Positions 59,005 through 64,000 of a stretch of DNA of 64,000 nucleotides are shown here, one piece after another. The translations under genes and the position numbers were made by a program. Positions within the stretch are counted from its first letter, which is position 1; every line of letters starts with the position of its first letter. Origin of the DNA: Thiosymbion sp942492625 (GTDB lineage Bacteria > Pseudomonadota > Gammaproteobacteria > Chromatiales > Chromatiaceae); contig CALOFM010000006.1 in the NCBI GenBank assembly GCA_942492625.1, positions 11,181 to 75,180 on the forward strand, written 5' to 3'. The notes below the pieces were generated by a model. That model searched no databases. It was not told where the DNA came from and saw only the letters and a list, made by a program, of their open reading frames with translations.

Positions 59005-61071
59005 CTATCGGGGCACGATCTGCAGCGGCAGCGATTCAGCGCCGAGACCGACGGCGTTGCGGCGAACGAGCGGTGGTGCCTGCAGCCTGTAATCTTCCGC
59101 CTGGAATGGGCTTTCAATTCCCACCCGGAGAGCGTCCGACGACCACTGCTCCGGCGTCCCGTCACTGCGAACCGCCGACGCGGTTCGCGGCGCTACTTCC
59201 TTTGTCGCGGCACCGATTTCACCGAGTGGGTACGCCGGTCCGGCCGAAGCCAGGGCCTCAAGCCTGTCATGGGGAGCTTGAGCCCCAACCCGGAGGCTGC
59301 CGTCCTTCGCCGTCTTGTCCCCGGTGGAGGCATCGCCCGCGTCGCGATTGCTCTGGGGGTGATCGGTCTCGGGGCGGGTTATAACCTGCTCGCCTACCTT
59401 CCGATCGCTAGGGTCAGAGACCGGATACGGCTCGGGTTTCGGCTCCGGAAACGCGATTCGGTCTCCATGGGCCGGCTCGTCCAGCGTTGCGAGCAGTGGC
59501 TTGTCGCGGTTGTAGAGATCGCGGCGGAAGCCGACTCGACCATGGTCGTCGGCCACCGCGGTCAGGTAATAGATGACGACGGGTAGATGCTCGTCGAGCT
59601 TCACATGGCGCGTGCGGCCGCGCCTGACGACCCGCTTTAGCTCAGATTCGTCCCAATTCGGGTCGTTGAGCACATGCTCCGCCAGGGTCAATGGCTTGTG
59701 CACGCGGATGCAGCCATGACTATAGGCGCGCCTGGCGCGGGAGAACAGGTGCTTGGACGGCGTATCGTGAAGGTAGATGGAATGGCCGTTCGGGAATATG
59801 AACTTGACCCGCCCCAGCGCGTTCCTCGGCCCCGGGGGCTGAACGATGCGGTACCGCCGGTAGTCGCCCACGTTGGCACCTGAGACGCGTCGGCCCGTGC
59901 GCCGATCGTAGACCTGGTACTTTTTACCGGCACCGCGCATCTTCTTTTGAATGGACGGCGGCATGGTCCAGGTGGGATTGAACACCAGATACTCCATCTC
60001 GTCCCGGAACATCGGCGTCTGGTCCTTTGTCGTGCCGACGATGACTTTGGTGCTCCAGACCTCTTTATGATCGCGGATCAGACGCAGCTTGTAGTCGGTC
60101 AAGTCGACGAACAGATAGTCCGCCGGCAGGTCGTTGTAAAGCCAGCGCATGCGCTCCAGGTTGGCCCGAATCTTCGCCAGCCGGTCGTCGATCGGCCGGT
60201 TCAAGGCCATGATCGTGTTCTGGCCGATGACGCCGTCGGCGGATAACCCGGAGCGTTTCTGAAATCCCTTGACGGCCTCTGCGAGGTTCTCGTCGTAGAC
60301 CTGCGGATTCGCAGACTGGTCGTCCTCGAAGCCGTCGGTCACAGACAGTCGCTCGCGAATCGCCGGGACACGCGGGTCCAGTGCGCCCGGGCTCAGGTTT
60401 GCTCCGACCGGAATCTCCTCCCGGCCACCGCGGTCGGCGATCGCCAAATAGCGCCCGTACCCACGCTTGAGGTTCTCGTAGAACGGCGGATGTGGAAGCA
60501 GGGCGTCCACCTCCTCCGCCAAGTCCGGCGAGGCCACCGCACGCTCCATGTCAGCCTTCAAGCCAGCGGCGTCGGCCTTGCCAACGAAGACGGACCCGCG
60601 ACTGACCTTGCGCGGGTTGTACTTACCGAAGCGGAAGTGGTGCAGATAGCGCAGCAAGGCGTCACTGAGCAGGAAGTCAGCGGTCGTGCGTCGATCCCCC
60701 GGCGCACTCGTCAGCCGACCCTCATCGATCAGCCGTTCGATCTCGCTCGCGCGAAAGTCCTCCGGATCGAAGCCGTCCCGAACGCTTTGCCGGGCCAGGC
60801 GCAACATCTGCCGGGCACGGCCTTCGTCCCAGAATGCCCCGGGGCCGTGCTCGTCATAGAGCTCGGAAAGCAGCCGACTGGAGAACAGGGGGATATTGGC
60901 GATGGCCGCATCCTTGGTGGCCTCAGGGTTCGGCGGCGCCGGGGCTTGTTGCCGGACTTCCGTCTGCGCTGAGATCGCAACTGCAGAGGACAAGAGCAGT
61001 GGCAACAGCAGCAGCGCAAGCAGGAGCCGCGGGACTCGGGAGCGGCGGGTTTCGGGGCGGGAAAGCAGCAT
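59005..61071 (-). CDS. L,D-transpeptidase, YcbB/LdtD-type
   Basis: A 688-residue periplasmic L,D-transpeptidase that makes 3-3 cross-links in peptidoglycan. The start is set at the ATG at 61071, which gives a clean signal peptide (SRVPRLLLALLLLPLLLSSAVAIS). A scaffold domain at about 50-230 precedes a peptidoglycan-binding domain (VKGFQKRSGLSADGVIGQNT). The YkuD catalytic domain holds IYLHDTPSKHLFSRARRAYS and HGCIRVHKPLTLAEHVL with the catalytic Cys. A C-terminal extension of about 150 residues, Pro/Asp-rich, is longer than in E. coli LdtD (615). With Slt and the MltD-like protein it is the third peptidoglycan enzyme here. Confidence 0.93.
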   Translation of the reverse strand: MLLSRPETRRSRVPRLLLALLLLPLLLSSAVAISAQTEVRQQAPAPPNPEATKDAAIANIPLFSSRLLSELYDEHGPGAFWDEGRARQMLRLARQSVRDGFDPEDFRASEIERLIDEGRLTSAPGDRRTTADFLLSDALLRYLHHFRFGKYNPRKVSRGSVFVGKADAAGLKADMERAVASPDLAEEVDALLPHPPFYENLKRGYGRYLAIADRGGREEIPVGANLSPGALDPRVPAIRERLSVTDGFEDDQSANPQVYDENLAEAVKGFQKRSGLSADGVIGQNTIMALNRPIDDRLAKIRANLERMRWLYNDLPADYLFVDLTDYKLRLIRDHKEVWSTKVIVGTTKDQTPMFRDEMEYLVFNPTWTMPPSIQKKMRGAGKKYQVYDRRTGRRVSGANVGDYRRYRIVQPPGPRNALGRVKFIFPNGHSIYLHDTPSKHLFSRARRAYSHGCIRVHKPLTLAEHVLNDPNWDESELKRVVRRGRTRHVKLDEHLPVVIYYLTAVADDHGRVGFRRDLYNRDKPLLATLDEPAHGDRIAFPEPKPEPYPVSDPSDRKVGEQVITRPETDHPQSNRDAGDASTGDKTAKDGSLRVGAQAPHDRLEALASAGPAYPLGEIGAATKEVAPRTASAVRSDGTPEQWSSDALRVGIESPFQAEDYRLQAPPLVRRNAVGLGAESLPLQIVPR

Positions 61072-61516
61072 CTGCGGAGTCTCGTTGATCGAAGAGACAG
61101 CGGAGAGGTAAACGAAAGCAGGCCAACGCCTTCCACACTTCACGGCGCTACCGCTCTTCGGTCATCTTGCGTTACTCCCGCGTTTTTCAGCAACACCGGG
61201 AAATGCGATGTTAGCACGATCATCGCGAGGTCCCTTGTAACGGCTCTTCCGGTACCGCACTTCTATGATTCTTCGATCAGGTTTTAGCTCCACAAATACA
61301 GCACATTGTATGGCCCTGAGCGACGCCCCGATCATCGAAGGCGCGCAACGCAAATTCAAGAATACGCGAGGCGCGAAATCTCCTGCCGTGCCACTGCAAG
61401 TCAACGTGCTTGGTTGTCCCAACGTAACCGGCCCTTCTGAGCCGTTATTCCACCCGACGTGAAACCCTCTATGGTGTTGCCCGCCGATTTGTTTTCTGAG
61501 CGGAAGGCGGGACAAC
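61072..61516. other. region without a supported gene
   Basis: A short forward frame (61265-61462) and a longer reverse frame overlap here, but neither shows a family motif. Composition is more mixed than in the L,D-transpeptidase gene. It probably belongs to the decayed mobile-element DNA that begins at 61517. Confidence 0.4.
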
Positions 61517-61735
61517 ATGGCCCCATCGACAATACTTCCGCGGCGGTCGCGGATTCGGCGTAGCCGGGATCGATGGCACGAGCTGTTGGAGCGCTTTGAG
61601 CGGAGCGGGAAGAGTCCTGAGCGCTTCGCTCCACAGCTGCTCCGGGTTGGCTCTCCGTCCAACGGCATGTGTTCCTTGCATTTTCTGCACGCATTCTCGG
61701 CGGGCTCTGATTTTTTAAAAGAACCTGTGAACTAG
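61517..61735 (+). pseudogene. IS66 TnpA-like (Orf1) remnant
   Basis: The forward strand encodes APSTILPRRSRIRRSRDRWH and ELLERFERSGKSPERFAP, which resembles the N-terminal helix-turn-helix part of IS66 accessory protein TnpA (Orf1). The sequence then turns into unrelated residues and ends. No TnpB or TnpC follows. It marks the change to AT-richer DNA. Confidence 0.45.
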
Positions 61736-62095
61736 TTCTCGGAATTAACGAGGTGGAGCGGGCAAACTATTGCGCGGTAGAGTCGAGTAATCTCATGGCC
61801 GCAAGACGAAAAAATGCGACGGTCTAATCGCAAGCTGATTCGGGCACCCGGGTCAGCAAGGTCCGCACATGCCTTGGAGCATCGTGATGTGGGCTTGGAT
61901 GCCGTTATCCGGCGCCCATGGGGTGCAATTTCGGCACTTTTTTGGCCTCGGGTGCCGGCTTTTCAGCTGGACGAACTGGATGGCTGAAACATCTTGCTAA
62001 ACAGGAAGGTGATTAAGTTGCAGCTAAATCCCTCAGATTCGCCGCAGTCCCGCCGGAATTTTCGAACGGCCCGCCAATCGGTCGGAAGATCATCT
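61736..62095. other. AT-richer intergenic region
   Basis: About 360 bases with no gene I can support; it lies at the change from GC-rich to AT-richer DNA. The ribosome site GGAAG at its end serves the Tat-signal protein at 62096. Confidence 0.4.
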
Positions 62096-62488
62096 ATGAA
62101 AAGAAGGACATTTCTCGGGTTTGCGGTGATGGGAGGGACGATCGTCGCCGAGACGTTATTAAATCGGCAAGACCACAATTTCTTTGCGGGTAATTCTGCC
62201 TTATATCCAAGCGTCTTGTCTCATATTTGCTCTGATGACGTGTTAAGGCGAATTGGCACTTCTTACATGGCTCTGTTTCCGCGAGAAAATACAGAAGGGC
62301 GATTGCAAGAATTGCTTCTTCCAGAAAAGGTAGGTAATAAATCGATATCGTTCAATTCTCCGTTAGTTGCCGAGTTACTGGAGAAGCGAGCCCAAAACGA
62401 TTTTTGCGACCATAATACGGTTATTGTTAATGGATGGGTTCTATCATTAACCGAGGCGCGCCAATGCGCGCTTTTGTCATTGAGCTAA
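62096..62488 (+). CDS. short Tat-signal protein, probable export partner of the GMC oxidoreductase
   Basis: A 130-residue protein. It starts MKRRTFLGFAVMGGTIVAE, a clear twin-arginine signal, at an ATG with GGAAG upstream; an earlier ATG at 61994 would put the Tat motif inside the protein. The end, HNTVIVNGWVLSLTEARQCA, is the typical tail of short Tat proteins encoded just before GMC oxidoreductases, which are thought to carry the folded FAD subunit across the membrane. The GMC gene follows after 272 bases. Confidence 0.7.
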   Translation: MKRRTFLGFAVMGGTIVAETLLNRQDHNFFAGNSALYPSVLSHICSDDVLRRIGTSYMALFPRENTEGRLQELLLPEKVGNKSISFNSPLVAELLEKRAQNDFCDHNTVIVNGWVLSLTEARQCALLSLS

Positions 62489-62760
62489 TTCACCCTAGGG
62501 AACCGCTGATCTAATCAACATTTTTACGGATTGCACATAGCGTGATCGATTTTTGTGATCAACCACGAATCTTGCCGTCATTGGTCGGCGATTTGGGCTA
62601 ATATATCAGTGACTCCCTGTCGACGGACATATACTGTCGCTATTCGAGTGCTCGGCTTATACGTAACCAGGACCTGAATACCAGCGCGTTTCAACAAGGT
62701 AAATAATTTCTTTCAGTGGTCGCTGAAAAACCGAGAACCGCCATGTGACGGGTCTAAATC

Positions 62761-64000
62761 ATGTACATCGATGCACGCAACTTAGAAGAAGGCGCTTTAA
62801 TCGAATGCGATATCTGTATTGTAGGAACGGGCCCTGCAGGCATGAGTATTGCGGTCGAATTGATCGACACCCCCTTTAACGTAATTCTTCTGGAAGGAGG
62901 CGGATTTGAGCCTGAAGAGAAAATTCAGAAGCTCTACGATGGTGAAACCACAGGGCATTCATTTTTACCATTAAGCGCGGCCCGTCTACACTATTTCGGC
63001 GGAACATCTAGTTGGGGCGGCATGTGCTCAATTTTCGAACCCATTACGTTCCAGAAAAAAAAATGGATCGACCAAAGCGGGTGGCCAATCAGTCAGAAAG
63101 ATCTGCTTCCCTATTATAAAAGAGCCAATCCTTATCTCGATTTAGGCGCATATTCGTTCGATTTACAATATTGGCAAAAACAAGATCCTACGTTAATTCC
63201 GTTGCCGCTTGGCAAGGAAGTGTTCTGGAACAAAATTTGGAGATCTAGCTGCCCCCCCACGCGATTTGGAGACAAGTACAGAAGCGAAATAGTCGATGCG
63301 AAAAACGTTCATTTGTATAGTTATGCAAACGTTACCGATATTCTCGCGAATGAAAATGTATATAGGGTTGACGAATTAACAGTAAAGAATTTTACGGGAA
63401 AGACCCACAAGGTAAAGGCCAAGTGTTTTGTTCTAGCATGCTCAGCAATCCAGAATGCTAGGATTTTGCTAGCCGCGAATAAGCAATGCCCCGGTGGGTT
63501 GGGCAACGAAAATGATCTGGTTGGGCGATACTATTCCGATCATTTGGATGCTCGATTCGCTGAATTGTGGCTTAAAGATGCCAGTGAACTTAAACTATAT
63601 GCAAGGCACGGTAGAGGCCCAAGGGCAGAATTGGCCGTCATGCCAAATATACAGGCCGAACATAGGATCCTGAACGGCAATGTTTCCTTCTGGCCTTTAG
63701 GGACAGAACATATCGGTTATCTAAAAAGGACTTCCGACCTTCTGAAGAATAGGCTTAATAGAAAGGTCCGAAGCGTATTCGAGCTCGCTATTAGACTGGA
63801 GCAATCACCTAACCCCGCATCTCGGGTTACATTGTTAGAAAGAAAAGATGAGTTAGGGGTTCCCAGGGCGAAGCTGAATTGGGCGCTTACCTCGCTGGAA
63901 AGCAAAAGCATCAGGAAGATATCTGAATTGTTTGCACAGCAGATTGGCATGCAGGGAATTGGGCGACTCAGAATGCGTCAAGAATTCATAAATCGGGAAG
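62761..64000 (+). CDS. GMC-type FAD oxidoreductase, 3' end outside the window
   Basis: At least 413 residues, open to the window end. ECDICIVGTGPAGMSIAVEL near residues 17-36 is the FAD-binding Rossmann motif, followed by NVILLEGGGFEPEEKIQKLY. ARLHYFGGTSSWGGMCSIFE matches the second GMC signature region. FVLACSAIQNARILLAAN and LGNENDLVGRYYSDHLDARF are also typical. It has no signal peptide; export with the Tat-signal partner upstream is likely. Substrate (an alcohol or sugar) is unknown. Base composition is AT-richer than the core genes. Confidence 0.85.
   Translation, partial: MYIDARNLEEGALIECDICIVGTGPAGMSIAVELIDTPFNVILLEGGGFEPEEKIQKLYDGETTGHSFLPLSAARLHYFGGTSSWGGMCSIFEPITFQKKKWIDQSGWPISQKDLLPYYKRANPYLDLGAYSFDLQYWQKQDPTLIPLPLGKEVFWNKIWRSSCPPTRFGDKYRSEIVDAKNVHLYSYANVTDILANENVYRVDELTVKNFTGKTHKVKAKCFVLACSAIQNARILLAANKQCPGGLGNENDLVGRYYSDHLDARFAELWLKDASELKLYARHGRGPRAELAVMPNIQAEHRILNGNVSFWPLGTEHIGYLKRTSDLLKNRLNRKVRSVFELAIRLEQSPNPASRVTLLERKDELGVPRAKLNWALTSLESKSIRKISELFAQQIGMQGIGRLRMRQEFINRE

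Overview
The window looks like a chromosomal stretch of a GC-rich gammaproteobacterium. The evidence is the macromolecular-synthesis operon rpsU-yqeY-dnaG-rpoD with divergent tsaD, folate and phospholipid genes beside it, and a MoxR/Bat operon. A Chromatiales-like bacterium fits, but I cannot fix the genus from sequence alone. Several conserved genes (tsaD, an ABC-F ATPase) carry one-base frameshifts at homopolymers. Some of the broken genes may therefore be sequencing errors, while others are clearly decayed.

Layout. 1-19.7 kb is housekeeping: a small membrane protein, a Sel1 protein, an inositol-monophosphatase-family enzyme, the lytic transglycosylase Slt, an unusual class III cyclase-like protein, a TSUP transporter, homologues of the mitochondrial complex I proteins NDUFA9 and NDUFAF7, folM/folK/folB, plsY, tsaD, and rpsU-yqeY-dnaG-rpoD. 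It ends at a tRNA-Ile2(CAU) gene. 19.8-36.5 kb is accessory DNA starting right after that tRNA. It holds two decayed TIR-type immunity genes (a ThsB-like TIR protein and a TIR-nSTAND-WD40 protein), a relaxase/primase fragment, a possible terminase tail, a 6-pyruvoyl-tetrahydropterin-synthase fragment, and IS4, IS66 and IS1595 remnants. Between the transposase remnants lies an 8-kb cluster: a Tat-exported multicopper oxidase, a broken SCO protein, a large secreted protein of unknown family, an intact SCO copper chaperone, and a cytochrome c fused to a periplasmic-binding domain.

36.5-61.1 kb returns to chromosomal genes: a LysM/MltD-type lytic transglycosylase, a penicillin-acylase-family hydrolase, glucokinase, the moxR-DUF58-DUF4381-VWA-VWA/TPR-BatD operon, a DsbA-like protein, glycogen phosphorylase, an ABC-F protein, a VIT-family protein paired with DUF211, and a YcbB-type L,D-transpeptidase. 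From about 61.7 kb the DNA becomes AT-richer and carries a short Tat-signal protein and a GMC-type FAD oxidoreductase that runs off the end.

How the genes fit together. The MCO-SCO-cytochrome cluster reads as a periplasmic copper-dependent oxidation module: SCO proteins would metallate copper sites, the MCO would oxidise a metal or organic substrate, and the cytochrome fusion would sense or bind a ligand and pass electrons. It is the best candidate for an undescribed system here. The Bat operon suggests envelope stress functions. Slt, MltD-like and L,D-transpeptidase genes make the window rich in peptidoglycan remodelling.
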